Made by a program: the position numbers and the translations under genes
NCBI GenBank assembly: GCA_934567355.1
Contig: CAKTJC010000014.1
Coordinates: forward strand, 7,373 to 71,372
From: an uncultured Oscillospiraceae bacterium
Lineage (GTDB): Bacteria > Bacillota > Clostridia > Oscillospirales > Oscillospiraceae
Direction of reading: 5' to 3'
DNA: 64,000 nucleotides
Notes under the pieces: generated by a model
Told to the model about the DNA's origin: nothing
The model's database searches: none
The model's input: the letters and a program-made list of their open reading frames with translations, nothing else
Part shown: positions 21,065 to 29,798 of the stretch, in pieces
Layout: each line of letters starts with the position of its first letter
How positions within the stretch are numbered: position 1 is the first letter of the stretch

Positions 21065-23296
21065 ATGAGTGCCTTTGACCGCTACGCGCCCTTTGTGCAG
21101 GACTATATCTACCGCAACGGCTGGCAGAGCCTGCGCGCCATTCAGGTCGCGGCGGCGGATGCGATTTTTAATACCGACGACAATTTGCTGCTCACCGCCT
21201 CCACCGCCTCCGGCAAAACGGAGGCGGCATTCTTCCCGATCATCACCCTGTTTTCCGAGGATCCGCCGGCCTCCGTGGGGGCGATCTACATCGGTCCGCT
21301 AAAAGCCCTTATCAACGATCAGTTCGGGCGGCTGACCGAGCTGTGCGACCAGGCGGATATTCCCGTGTGGCACTGGCACGGGGATGTGGCGCAGAGCCAC
21401 AAGGCGCGGATGATGAAGCACCCCTCCGGCATCCTGCAGATCACCCCGGAAAGCCTGGAGGCCATGCTGCTGCACAAGCACTCTGCCATCCCCAAGCTCT
21501 TCGGCGACCTGCGCTTCGTGGTCATTGACGAGGTGCACTCCCTGCTGCGGGGCGACCGGGGCGGGCAGACGCTCTGCCTTATTGAGCGCTTGAGCCGTCT
21601 TGCAGGGGTGAATCCCCGGCGCATCGGCCTGTCCGCCACCATTGGCGACCCGGAAAAGTGCGGGGAATTTCTCTCCCTGGGTACCGGAAGGAAAACAATT
21701 ATTCCCAGAATTCAGGCTGCCGGAAGCAAGTGGCGGCTGAGCATGGAGCACTTTTATGTAAGAGATGTGCAGGCTGCCGACCAGAAGGACATCCAGGCCA
21801 TGGAGCCGCTGGACGAGGCGACTGACAAAGCGCCGGAAAACGCCGACCCGGGGCTGGGCTACATCTTTGAGCACACCCGGGGCAAAAAGTGCCTGGTGTT
21901 CGTCAACTCCCGGGAGGAGTGCGAGCAGGTCACCACCACCCTGCGGCAATACTGCGAGAAAAACAATGAGCGCGACCGCCTCCTCATCCACCACGGCAAC
22001 CTCTCCGCCTCCTACCGGGAGACGGCGGAAATGCTGATGAAGGACGACGATCAGAACCTGACCACCGTCACCACCGCCACGCTGGAGCTGGGCATCGACA
22101 TCGGGCGGCTGGAGCGTGCCTTTCAGATCGATGCGCCGTGGACGGTTTCCTCCTTTTTGCAGCGGATGGGGCGCACCGGCCGGCGGGGCAGTCCGGCGGA
22201 AATGTGGTTCGTCATGCGCGAGGATGAGCCGGAAATGCGCGCCATGCTGCCGAGCACGGTGCCCTGGAAACTGCTGCAGGGCATTGCCCTGGTGCAGCTG
22301 TATCTGGAGGAAAAATGGGTGGAGCCACCCCGGCTGGATCGGCTGCCCTACAGCCTGCTGTACCACCAGACCATGTCCACGCTGGCTTCCTGCGGGGAGC
22401 TCAGCCCCCGGGCACTGGCGGAGCGGGTGCTGCCGCTGCACTATTTCCACCGCGTCAGTCAGGAGGATTTCAAGGTGCTGCTGCGCCATCTGGTGCAGAC
22501 CGACCATGTGCAGCGCACCGAACAGGGCGGCCTGATCGTCGGCATGGCAGGGGAGCGGGTGATCAATTCCTTCAAATTCTACGGTGTTTTCCAGGAAAAC
22601 GAGGAATACACCGTGCGCAGTGAATCCCAGGAGCTGGGCACCGTGGTGCAGCCGCCCCCGGTGGGTGAAAAGCTGGCCATTGCCGGACATGTTTGGACGG
22701 TGCTGGACATCGACCACAAGCGCCACCTGGTGTACTGCGAGATGGTCAAGGGCAGCATCCCCGCCTATTTCGGCCAGTGCCCCGGCGACCTGCACACCAA
22801 GATCCTGAAGCGGATGCAGCAGGTGCTGCTGGAAGAGCGCAGCTACCCCTATCTGATGAAAAACGCCGTGGCGCGGCTGGAGCAGTCCCGTTTCACCGCC
22901 GCTCATTCCGGCGTGGGGCGGGAGACGCTTATCAACCTGGGCGGCAAAATGTGGTGTCTGCTGCCCTGGATCGGCACCTATGGCTTTTTGGCGCTGGAAC
23001 GGTTTTTGAAGATCAAATGCGGCGACCGTCTGGGGCTGAAAAATTTTGACTCCGCCCGCCCTTACTATATGCAGTTTACCATGCAGGTGGGGCGCGAGGA
23101 ATTTTTCCGGATCGTCCGGGAGGAAATCGAAAAGCCCATGCAGCCGCTGGATTTCGTCTATCCCAAAGAGCTGCCGCTGTTTGACAAATACGATGAATAC
23201 CTCCCTGAGTCCCTGGTGAAAAAAGGCTTTGCCGAGGGCGTGCTGGACATCGCGGAGATGAAGGAAGCAGTGAGAAGCTGGGGAAGCTCTGATTAA
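21065..23296 (+). CDS. DEVH-box helicase, Lhr/BrxHI-like
   Basis: Superfamily 2 helicase of 743 residues. GGAG at 21053 favours the second ATG (21065). Motif I is ASTASGKTE (K51), motif II is DEVH (D155-H158), motif III is GLSAT, and motif VI is QRMGRTGRRG (from residue 366). After the two RecA domains comes a long C-terminal region (DRLPYSLLYHQTMS, ALAERVLPLHYF) like the winged-helix part of Lhr proteins. It resembles the helicase partnered with BrxD in some BREX systems. The last four residues (GSSD) and the stop codon are encoded by repeat copy D. Confidence 0.88.
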   Translation: MSAFDRYAPFVQDYIYRNGWQSLRAIQVAAADAIFNTDDNLLLTASTASGKTEAAFFPIITLFSEDPPASVGAIYIGPLKALINDQFGRLTELCDQADIPVWHWHGDVAQSHKARMMKHPSGILQITPESLEAMLLHKHSAIPKLFGDLRFVVIDEVHSLLRGDRGGQTLCLIERLSRLAGVNPRRIGLSATIGDPEKCGEFLSLGTGRKTIIPRIQAAGSKWRLSMEHFYVRDVQAADQKDIQAMEPLDEATDKAPENADPGLGYIFEHTRGKKCLVFVNSREECEQVTTTLRQYCEKNNERDRLLIHHGNLSASYRETAEMLMKDDDQNLTTVTTATLELGIDIGRLERAFQIDAPWTVSSFLQRMGRTGRRGSPAEMWFVMREDEPEMRAMLPSTVPWKLLQGIALVQLYLEEKWVEPPRLDRLPYSLLYHQTMSTLASCGELSPRALAERVLPLHYFHRVSQEDFKVLLRHLVQTDHVQRTEQGGLIVGMAGERVINSFKFYGVFQENEEYTVRSESQELGTVVQPPPVGEKLAIAGHVWTVLDIDHKRHLVYCEMVKGSIPAYFGQCPGDLHTKILKRMQQVLLEERSYPYLMKNAVARLEQSRFTAAHSGVGRETLINLGGKMWCLLPWIGTYGFLALERFLKIKCGDRLGLKNFDSARPYYMQFTMQVGREEFFRIVREEIEKPMQPLDFVYPKELPLFDKYDEYLPESLVKKGFAEGVLDIAEMKEAVRSWGSSD

Positions 23297-23443
23297 ATCG
23301 TCTTCGGCTGGGCGGCGAATCTTTTGCCCCACCCGCGCAGTTCTGAAAGCGGGAAATACATACAGTATTCCTCCGCTTTCAGAACTTTCGGCTGAGACAA
23401 AATCTTCTGCCGCCAGCTCTTGCCGATTTCATCAGAGCTTCCC
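23281..23443. repeat. Palindromic interspersed repeat, copy D
   Basis: Full copy between two convergent genes. The inner arms AGTTCTGAAAGCGG and CCGCTTTCAGAACT pair perfectly around GAAATACATACAGTATTCCT. The left end overlaps the helicase 3' end. With half copy C it brackets the TerB-ATPase-helicase module. Confidence 0.85.
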
Positions 23444-23504
23444 TGGAACAAAAACGTCCCCTGAAGGATGACCTTCCGGGGAACGTTCAAAAAATTTTGC
23501 GTTG

Positions 23505-23966
23505 TCAATTGTCCTTCCATCTGGTAAACAGCGGCTTGGCGGCGGAGAGATAGTCATAGGAGATGCGGATGCTCTCTTCGCTGTCCTCCCGACTTTCGGC
23601 GAAGATGGGGTAGGGATTGCAGCCGCCGGAGAGAACGCCGACGTCGCTGCGGGCGAAGGAATTGCCGCAGTTCTGGCACACCACATGGTCGCCCTCCGCC
23701 ACGAAGTATGCCTTGCGGGAGCCGTTGCACACCTGGCAGGTGTTGAAGGCGGTGCGCAGCGTGCCGTCGTCATCCCTGGCGGCGAGAATTTCCATCTGCA
23801 GACCGTCCACGGTGACGGGATAGATGCGGATGGTTTCAGACAGTTCATTGACGGGAATTTCCAGGAAGTCTCCGCTGGCCAGCGCCGCGGGGGCTTTCTC
23901 TTTTTTGCTGCATCCGCTCAGCAGGGCAAGCAGCGCGAGGGTCAGAATAGCGATTTTGTACTTCAT
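23505..23966 (-). CDS. DUF2318 metal-binding lipoprotein
   Basis: 153 residues, with signal MKYKIAILTLALLALLSGC and a lipobox (LLSGC, C19), so it is anchored outside the membrane. The DUF2318 core has two Cys pairs, C77/C80 (TCQVCNG) and C97/C100 (VCQNCGN), suited to binding a metal or Fe-S centre, and a later GGCNPYP. It overlaps the upstream membrane gene by 4 nt (ATGA). DUF2318 proteins commonly accompany metal-transport or membrane redox genes, in line with this pairing. The exact metal is unknown. Confidence 0.85.
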   Translation of the reverse strand: MKYKIAILTLALLALLSGCSKKEKAPAALASGDFLEIPVNELSETIRIYPVTVDGLQMEILAARDDDGTLRTAFNTCQVCNGSRKAYFVAEGDHVVCQNCGNSFARSDVGVLSGGCNPYPIFAESREDSEESIRISYDYLSAAKPLFTRWKDN

Positions 23967-25372
23967 ACGTCCTCCTTGGGTGTGACGGTGATGGTGCCGT
24001 GGATCATGCCCATCCAGCAGCTGTAGGTGTACGTCCCGGGGCTTGCGGGGGTGAACTCGATGGTATTGTCGCCGGGGGAAAAGCGGTGCTCCAGCTGCAG
24101 CTCCCGCTGGAAGAAGCGGTCGTTGCAGCCGTTGCTCTCCTCCTCGTCCGCGTGGATGATCCAGCGGACGGGGGTGCCTGCCTCCACCTGAATGCTGGGA
24201 TAGGCGCCGGAAAGCAGGCGGCTTTCCACGATCTGGTATCCGTCCTCCAGCCGCGCCTGGGCGGCGGATGTGCCGTCCGGCAGCAGGGGCAGGGCAGCCA
24301 GCACCGCCAGCAGTGCCAGCCCCACCGGCAGCGCGGCGGTTTTCTGCCGGAAGAGATTCCCAACGAGCAGTCCCATCCCCAGCAGGGCGGCGAAGGAGCC
24401 CAGCTGCGCAGGGGTGAAAAGCCCCGCCAGGCTGCCGCCCTGGCTGACCATGGCCAGCCCCAGCACCGCAATGACCACCGCCCCGGCGGTGAGTACCGCT
24501 TTGGTAAATCTGCGCCCCAGCAGTCCGACCACCGAGCCGAAGGTCAGCATCAGCGGCATGGTGCCCAGGGCAAAGAGCAGCATGGATATTCCGCCGCGCA
24601 GGGGACTTCCGCTGGTCAGCGCCAGAAGCTGCATGCTCTGCAGCGGACCGCAGGGCATCAGCCCGTTGAGCAGCCCAATGCCGAAGGGCGTAACCGCCTT
24701 TTTGGGAAAGAACCTCGGCATGCGCCCCGCCCGCCGGGGAAGAAGCTGCAGCATGTTCAGCCCCATGATGACCATGGCACACCCGGCCAGCAGCTTCACC
24801 GCGCCCTGAAGCCCATAGGAGACGGTGACGGAGGCTGCCTCCAGCGCCATCCCGACACCGCCCAGCACCGCGCCGATGGCTGTATAAGACAGGAGTCTGC
24901 CCAGATTATACAGCGCCGTGGGCTTCCAGCTTCCCTTTGCCCGCTGCACGCCGGAAAGACTCTGGGAAAGCCCGATCCCTCCGCACATAGCGACGCAGTG
25001 CACCGAGGTCAGCAGCCCCACCAGAAACAGTGCGCCATTCCCTTCCGCCCCCGAGGCGGTCTGGGCGGGCGTCAGGCGATTGAGAATTCCCCACCTGTTT
25101 AGTAGGTAGAAAAGGCAAAAAACAGAAACCAGCCCCGCCGCTGTATTCCAGGGCTTTTTCCCCAGGGGCTTCTCCGATGCCTCATAGCCGATGTCCCGCA
25201 CCGCCCGGCAAAGCGCCTGCGCCGAAATTGCCGCGCTGCAGGTCACCTGTGCCGTTCCGGCGGCGTAGGATACCCGCACGGATTTGACGCCCTGCTGCTG
25301 CGCCAGCGCTTTTTCGATCCGCGCCGCGCAGCTCTGGCACTGCATGCCGCCGATATAAAGCGTGATCTCCAT
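23963..25372 (-). CDS. HMA-SafE-cupredoxin fusion membrane protein
   Basis: 469 residues from the ATG at 25372, with AAAGGAG upstream. Residues 1-65 are a heavy-metal-associated domain with CxxC (C12/C15, GGMQCQSCAARIEKAL). A SafE/DsbD-like membrane domain of about six or more helices follows, with the repeated motifs SVHCVAMCGG and NGLMPCGPLQ. The C-terminal ~100 residues are an extracytoplasmic cupredoxin-like fold ending PGTYTYSCWMGMIHGTITV, with Cys, Met and His positioned as copper ligands. Probable function: copper or other soft-metal handling across the membrane, together with the DUF2318 lipoprotein. Direction of transport is inferred, not shown. Confidence 0.85.
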   Translation of the reverse strand: MEITLYIGGMQCQSCAARIEKALAQQQGVKSVRVSYAAGTAQVTCSAAISAQALCRAVRDIGYEASEKPLGKKPWNTAAGLVSVFCLFYLLNRWGILNRLTPAQTASGAEGNGALFLVGLLTSVHCVAMCGGIGLSQSLSGVQRAKGSWKPTALYNLGRLLSYTAIGAVLGGVGMALEAASVTVSYGLQGAVKLLAGCAMVIMGLNMLQLLPRRAGRMPRFFPKKAVTPFGIGLLNGLMPCGPLQSMQLLALTSGSPLRGGISMLLFALGTMPLMLTFGSVVGLLGRRFTKAVLTAGAVVIAVLGLAMVSQGGSLAGLFTPAQLGSFAALLGMGLLVGNLFRQKTAALPVGLALLAVLAALPLLPDGTSAAQARLEDGYQIVESRLLSGAYPSIQVEAGTPVRWIIHADEEESNGCNDRFFQRELQLEHRFSPGDNTIEFTPASPGTYTYSCWMGMIHGTITVTPKEDV

Positions 25373-25451
25373 AGCATTCGCTCCTTTCCGAAAATCGTCT
25401 CGGATTATAGCAAAGACCGACGTGGGAGTCAAGAAACACTTTGTGAATATT

Positions 25452-25713
25452 TCAGACTGTCAAAAAAGGCCGCTGGCCTTTTTGACAAGAGGATTGCAGT
25501 CTGCTGCGCACACTCCTTGTCCGCCGATGGCGGACAACTCGCACTGCTCCGCGCTAAGAGCCGCCTTCGGCGGTTGCGCTCTGCACAGCGCTGCGGCGCT
25601 AGACTTGCAGCCTGTAAGGTATTTTCCGCCAGGTACACGCCCCGGCGGAAAATGGTCTGACTTTTTTGCCGCCTGTGGGCGGCAAACTCTGCGAGGCTTT
25701 TTTGACACGCTGA
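25452..25713. mobile_element. 262-bp MITE-like element with five or more nested hairpins
   Basis: Bounded by 17-bp terminal inverted repeats, TCAGACTGTCAAAAAAG at the left and the complement of TCAGCGTGTCAAAAAAG at the right (15 of 17 match). Inside are separate perfect hairpins at 25459-25486, 25519-25535, 25561-25573, 25621-25653 and 25665-25686. No coding capacity. Lies just upstream of the citrate-synthase promoter. Confidence 0.75.
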
Positions 25714-25761
25714 TTTCTTTCATGGCGATGATCTTCTCGGGCAGGCACGTAAAAAGAGGAC

Positions 25762-25798
25762 TTGACATTTTTGAAAACACAAGTATAATTGTATACAT
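25762..25798 (+). promoter_or_regulatory. Promoter and GntR-type operator of the 2-oxoglutarate operon
   Basis: TTGACA (25762-25767), 16 nt, TATAAT (25784-25789). The sequence TTGTATACAT (25789-25798) overlaps the start-site region; its core TGTATACA is a perfect palindrome and fits the FadR/FCD-type GntR operator pattern. A GntR gene is in the operon, so autoregulation is likely. Confidence 0.75.
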
Positions 25799-25829
25799 AA
25801 ATACAGTGAAGCAGAAAGGGGCTTTTGAA

Positions 25830-27209
25830 ATGTTGGAAATTTCCAGCAAGACCAACCTTTTGGAGCAGAATTCCTACAAATATTCCCTTCAGGATGTGGC
25901 AGAGCCGAATTTACAGCGGGATATTTATTCCTACGGCACGGTGCCCAAGGTCGCCTTCAACCATCGGCGGGTGCCGCTGAACATGCCGGAGGAGATCTGG
26001 ATCACCGACACCTCCCTGCGGGACGGCCAACAGTCGGTGGAGCCCTACACCGTTGACCAGATCGTGAATATCTATAAGCTCCTGAGTAAGCTGGGCGGTC
26101 CCTACGGCATTATCCGGCAGACGGAATTCTTCATCTACAGCAAGAAGGATCGTCAGGCGCTGGAAAAGTGCATGGAGCTGGGGCTGAAATTCCCGGAGAT
26201 CACCAGCTGGATCCGTGCCAGCAAAGAGGATTTCAAGCTGGTGCGCGACCTGGGCATCAAGGAAACCGGCATTCTGGTGTCCTGCTCGGACTATCACATC
26301 TTCAAAAAAATGAAAATGACCCGCGCGCAGGTGCTGGATTATTATCTGGGCACGGTGAAGGATGCCTTCGACGCCGGGGTCATCCCCCGCTGCCACCTGG
26401 AGGACATCACCCGGGCGGATTTCTACGGCTTTGTGGTGCCCTTTGTCAATGAGCTGCAGCGGCTGTCGCGGGAGGCGGGCATCCCCGTGAAGATCCGCGC
26501 CTGCGATACCATGGGCTACGGCGTGCCCTACACCGAGGCGGCGCTGCCCCGGAGCGTGGCGGGCATCGTCTACGGCCTGCAGCACTATTCCGATGTGCCC
26601 AGCGAGTGCCTGGAATGGCACGGGCACAACGATTTCTACAAGGCCGTTGCCAATGCCTCCACCGCCTGGCTGTACGGCGCCTGCGCCGTCAACTGCAGCC
26701 TGCTGGGCATCGGCGAGCGGACGGGCAATATCCCGCTGGAGGCAATGGTGTTTGAGTATGCCAGCCTGCGCGGCTCCCTGGACGGGATGGATCCCACGGT
26801 CATTACGGAAATCGGCGAATATTTTGAAAAGGACATCGGCTATAAGATTCCGCCGATGACCCCCTTCGTGGGCGCGAATTTCAATTCCACCCGCGCAGGC
26901 GTCCATGCCGACGGGCTGATGAAGGATGCGGAGATCTACACCATCTTCGATACCGAAAAACTCCTCAATCGTCCGGCCACCGTGGAAATCGGCAAGACCT
27001 CCGGCGCAGCGGGCATTGCCTACTGGATCAATCAGCACTTCCGCCTGAAGGACGAGGCCGAAAAAATCCAGAAGCACGATCCGTTGGTGGAGCAGCTCAA
27101 GGCCTGGGTGGACAGGGAATACGAGGACGGCCGGGTGACCATGATCTCCCACGGCGAGATACTGGAGAAGATCCGGGAGCTTGCCCCCGGGCGTTTTTCT
27201 GAGGAATAA
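25830..27209 (+). CDS. Re-citrate synthase (isopropylmalate/homocitrate synthase-like)
   Basis: 459 residues, HMGL-like TIM-barrel family. Motifs: TDTSLRDGQQS (D60, R65-D66 region) for acetyl-CoA condensation, RACDTMGYG, and the metal site WHGHND with H264/H266. Family members include isopropylmalate, homocitrate and Re-citrate synthases. Aconitase and isocitrate dehydrogenase genes follow directly, and no lysine or leucine genes are nearby, so Re-citrate synthase (oxaloacetate + acetyl-CoA to citrate, as characterised in Clostridium kluyveri) is the best call. The C-terminal LeuA regulatory domain is absent, in keeping with that. AGAAAGGGG serves as ribosome site. Confidence 0.85.
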   Translation: MLEISSKTNLLEQNSYKYSLQDVAEPNLQRDIYSYGTVPKVAFNHRRVPLNMPEEIWITDTSLRDGQQSVEPYTVDQIVNIYKLLSKLGGPYGIIRQTEFFIYSKKDRQALEKCMELGLKFPEITSWIRASKEDFKLVRDLGIKETGILVSCSDYHIFKKMKMTRAQVLDYYLGTVKDAFDAGVIPRCHLEDITRADFYGFVVPFVNELQRLSREAGIPVKIRACDTMGYGVPYTEAALPRSVAGIVYGLQHYSDVPSECLEWHGHNDFYKAVANASTAWLYGACAVNCSLLGIGERTGNIPLEAMVFEYASLRGSLDGMDPTVITEIGEYFEKDIGYKIPPMTPFVGANFNSTRAGVHADGLMKDAEIYTIFDTEKLLNRPATVEIGKTSGAAGIAYWINQHFRLKDEAEKIQKHDPLVEQLKAWVDREYEDGRVTMISHGEILEKIRELAPGRFSEE

Positions 27210-27223
27210 GGAGGGGAGGAAAT

Positions 27224-27877
27224 ATGGCAATGTTCAAATCCATTTCTTTGGCAGACCAGGTATTTGATAAGCTGGAAAGCGATATTGTCTCCGGCGTGTA
27301 CCCCCGCGGCGAGATTCTCACCGAGCTGAAGCTGGTGGAGCAGCTGAATGTCAGCCGCACCCCCATCCGCGAGGCGCTGCGCCGCCTGGAGCAGGAGCGT
27401 CTGATCCAGGACACCGGCAAGGGCAGCCTGGTGCTGGGCATCACGCTGGACGATCTGATCGATATTATGGATATTCGCCTGCGCTGCGAGGGGCTTGCCG
27501 CCCGCTATGCGGCAATGAACCGCACCCAGGAGGAGGCGGATCGGCTGAACCACCTGATGGAATTGCAGGACTTCTATGCAGCGAAGGGCGACTACGACCA
27601 CCTGCGGGAGATCGACGACGAATTCCACGAATGCATCTATGAATTCTGCGGCCGCCATGTGCTGATGGATACGCTTCGCCCCCTGCACCGCAAGACCCAG
27701 CGCTACCGCCGAGGTTCCATTTCCAATACCCAGCGGCGGCAGCACAGCACCGACGAGCACAAGGCCGTCTGCGCTGCCATCTGCGCCGGTGATGCCGACG
27801 GGGCGGACGCCGCCATGACCCTGCACATCCAAAACGCGAAAAAAAGCATGATTGAGAGGTTCAGTCAAAATGGGTAA
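27224..27877 (+). CDS. GntR-family (FCD) transcriptional regulator
   Basis: 217 residues. N-terminal winged helix with the GntR signature LVEQLNVSRTPIREALRRL; C-terminal helical FCD domain with conserved metal/ligand residues (DDEFHECIYEFC, HKAVCAAICAG with downstream His). Strong ribosome site GGAGGGGAGG. It sits between the citrate synthase and aconitase genes, overlapping the latter by 8 nt, so it is co-transcribed with the pathway. The TGTATACA palindrome on the operon promoter is the likely binding site; the effector may be a pathway acid such as citrate, which is inference. Confidence 0.9.
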   Translation: MAMFKSISLADQVFDKLESDIVSGVYPRGEILTELKLVEQLNVSRTPIREALRRLEQERLIQDTGKGSLVLGITLDDLIDIMDIRLRCEGLAARYAAMNRTQEEADRLNHLMELQDFYAAKGDYDHLREIDDEFHECIYEFCGRHVLMDTLRPLHRKTQRYRRGSISNTQRRQHSTDEHKAVCAAICAGDADGADAAMTLHIQNAKKSMIERFSQNG

Positions 27878-29798
27878 GACGATTGCACAGAAAATCATTG
27901 CACAGCATTTGATCTCCGGCGATATGATCCCGGGCAGCGAGATTGCCCTGAAAATCGACCAGACGCTGACCCAGGATGCCACGGGAACCATGGCCTACCT
28001 GGAATTTGAAACCATGGGCATTCCCCAGGTCAAAACCGAATTTTCCATTGCATACGTTGACCACAATACATTGCAATGCGGCTTTATGAATGCCGATGAC
28101 CACCAGTACCTGCAAACCGTGGCAGCCAAGCACGGCGTGCGGTTTTCCCGTCCCGGCAACGGCATCTGCCATCAGCTGCACCTGGAGCGCTTCGGCAAGC
28201 CCGGCAAGACCCTCATCGGCTCCGATTCCCATACTCCCACCGGCGGCGGCCTGGGAATGCTGGCCTTCGGCGCGGGCGGCATGGACGTGGCTGTTGCCAT
28301 GGGCGGCGGCGCATACTATATCAATATGCCCAAAATGTTCAAGGTGGAGCTGACCGGCAGGCTGCGCCCCTTTGTGACCGCCAAGGATGCCGCCCTCAAG
28401 CTGCTGCAAATCCTGTCCGTCAAGGGCGGCGTGGGTGCCATCATCGAGTGGGGCGGCGAGGGCGTGAAGACCCTGACGGTAACCGAGCGGGCAACCATCA
28501 CCAACATGGGCACAGAACTGGGTGCGACCACCTCCATCTTTCCCTCCGACGAGCAGACCCGGATTTTCCTGAAGGCTCAGGGACGGGAAGCGGATTACGT
28601 GCCCCTGGAAAGCGACCCGGATGCCCACTATGACCGGGTGATTCCCATCGATTTGAGCACCCTCACCCCGCTGATTGCCTGCCCCCACAGCCCCGACAAT
28701 GTGGTGGAGGTATCCACCCTGAAGGATACCAAGGTAGACCAGGTGTGCATCGGCTCCTGCACCAATTCTTCCCTGGCGGATATGCTGAAAGTGGCCGCCA
28801 TTTTGAAGGGCAAAACCATTGCCCCCGGCGTGAACCTGTCCGTCTCCCCCGGCTCCCGCCAGGTGCTTTCCATGCTGGCAGCCTGCGGCGCACTCAACGA
28901 TATTCTTGCCAGCGGCGCACGGCTGCTGGAATGCGCCTGCGGCCCCTGCATCGGCATGGGCTTCTCCCCCAATTCCGGCGGTGTCAGCCTGCGCACCTTT
29001 AACCGCAACTTCCTGGGAAGAAGCGGCACCAAGGATGCCCAGGTGTATCTGGTGTCCCCGGAAACGGCGGCGGCCTCTGCCCTCTCCGGTTACATCACCG
29101 ACCCCACTACCCTGCCCCCCATTCCCGAAATTCAGCTGCCGGAGCACTTCGCCATTGACGACAGCGGTGTGTTGCAGCCCCTGCCCCCGGCGGAGGCAGC
29201 GGAGGCCGTGGTTGTCCGCGGCCCCAATATCAAGCCCTTCCCCAAAGGAAAACCTGTGGGGGACGAAATCGGCGCGCAGCTGGTGCTCAAGGTGGGCGAC
29301 AACATCACCACCGACCACATCATGCCCGCCGGTGCGAAGGTGCTTCCCTACCGCTCCAACATCCCCAAAATGAGCGAATTCTGCTTTGAGGTCTGTGACC
29401 CGGACTTCCCCGCCCGTGCCAAGGCGGCGGGCAGCGGCATCATTCTGGGCGGCAGCAACTATGGGCAAGGCTCCTCCCGGGAGCACGCCGCGCTGGTTCC
29501 CATGTATCTGGGCATCCGTGCCGTGGTGACCAAGAGCTTTGCCAGAATCCATGTGGCGAACCTGATTAACGCCGGGATTCTGCCCCTGACCTTTGAAAGC
29601 GAGGCCGATTACGATAAATTTACCCAGGGCGACAAGCTGACCATCTCCGGCATTTTGGAGGGCATGGACACCGGCTTTGTCACCATGAAAAATGAAACAG
29701 GCGAACAAGTACGCCTGCACTGCAACCTGACCCAGCGGCAGAAGGAAATTCTGTTGGCGGGCGGTCTGCTGGAATATACCCGGGAGGCGAATGCATAA
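27870..29798 (+). CDS. acnA: Aconitate hydratase
   Basis: Converts citrate to isocitrate. 642 residues, a single chain with the three-part catalytic core and C-terminal swivel domain (GDNITTDHIMPAG, then GGSNYGQGSSREHAA). Fe-S cluster cysteines are visible at C297 (CIGSCTNSS) and at C357/C360 (CACGPCIGMG). The length fits the shorter anaerobe-type aconitase rather than the ~890-residue AcnA of aerobes. The start codon lies inside the GntR 3' end; GAGAGG serves as ribosome site. Confidence 0.93.
   Translation: MGKTIAQKIIAQHLISGDMIPGSEIALKIDQTLTQDATGTMAYLEFETMGIPQVKTEFSIAYVDHNTLQCGFMNADDHQYLQTVAAKHGVRFSRPGNGICHQLHLERFGKPGKTLIGSDSHTPTGGGLGMLAFGAGGMDVAVAMGGGAYYINMPKMFKVELTGRLRPFVTAKDAALKLLQILSVKGGVGAIIEWGGEGVKTLTVTERATITNMGTELGATTSIFPSDEQTRIFLKAQGREADYVPLESDPDAHYDRVIPIDLSTLTPLIACPHSPDNVVEVSTLKDTKVDQVCIGSCTNSSLADMLKVAAILKGKTIAPGVNLSVSPGSRQVLSMLAACGALNDILASGARLLECACGPCIGMGFSPNSGGVSLRTFNRNFLGRSGTKDAQVYLVSPETAAASALSGYITDPTTLPPIPEIQLPEHFAIDDSGVLQPLPPAEAAEAVVVRGPNIKPFPKGKPVGDEIGAQLVLKVGDNITTDHIMPAGAKVLPYRSNIPKMSEFCFEVCDPDFPARAKAAGSGIILGGSNYGQGSSREHAALVPMYLGIRAVVTKSFARIHVANLINAGILPLTFESEADYDKFTQGDKLTISGILEGMDTGFVTMKNETGEQVRLHCNLTQRQKEILLAGGLLEYTREANA

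Noticed and set aside
18273..23296. Complete BREX system
   Set aside because: Only BrxD-like and helicase components are present; PglZ, PglX/methylase, BrxC and BrxA/B are absent.
25452..25713. Riboswitch or T-box leader of the citrate operon
   Set aside because: The promoter at 25762-25789 lies downstream of the hairpins, so they are not in its transcript; no T-box or known riboswitch core seen.
25830..27209. 2-isopropylmalate synthase of leucine synthesis
   Set aside because: No LeuA C-terminal regulatory domain and no leuB/C/D neighbours; aconitase and isocitrate dehydrogenase follow instead.
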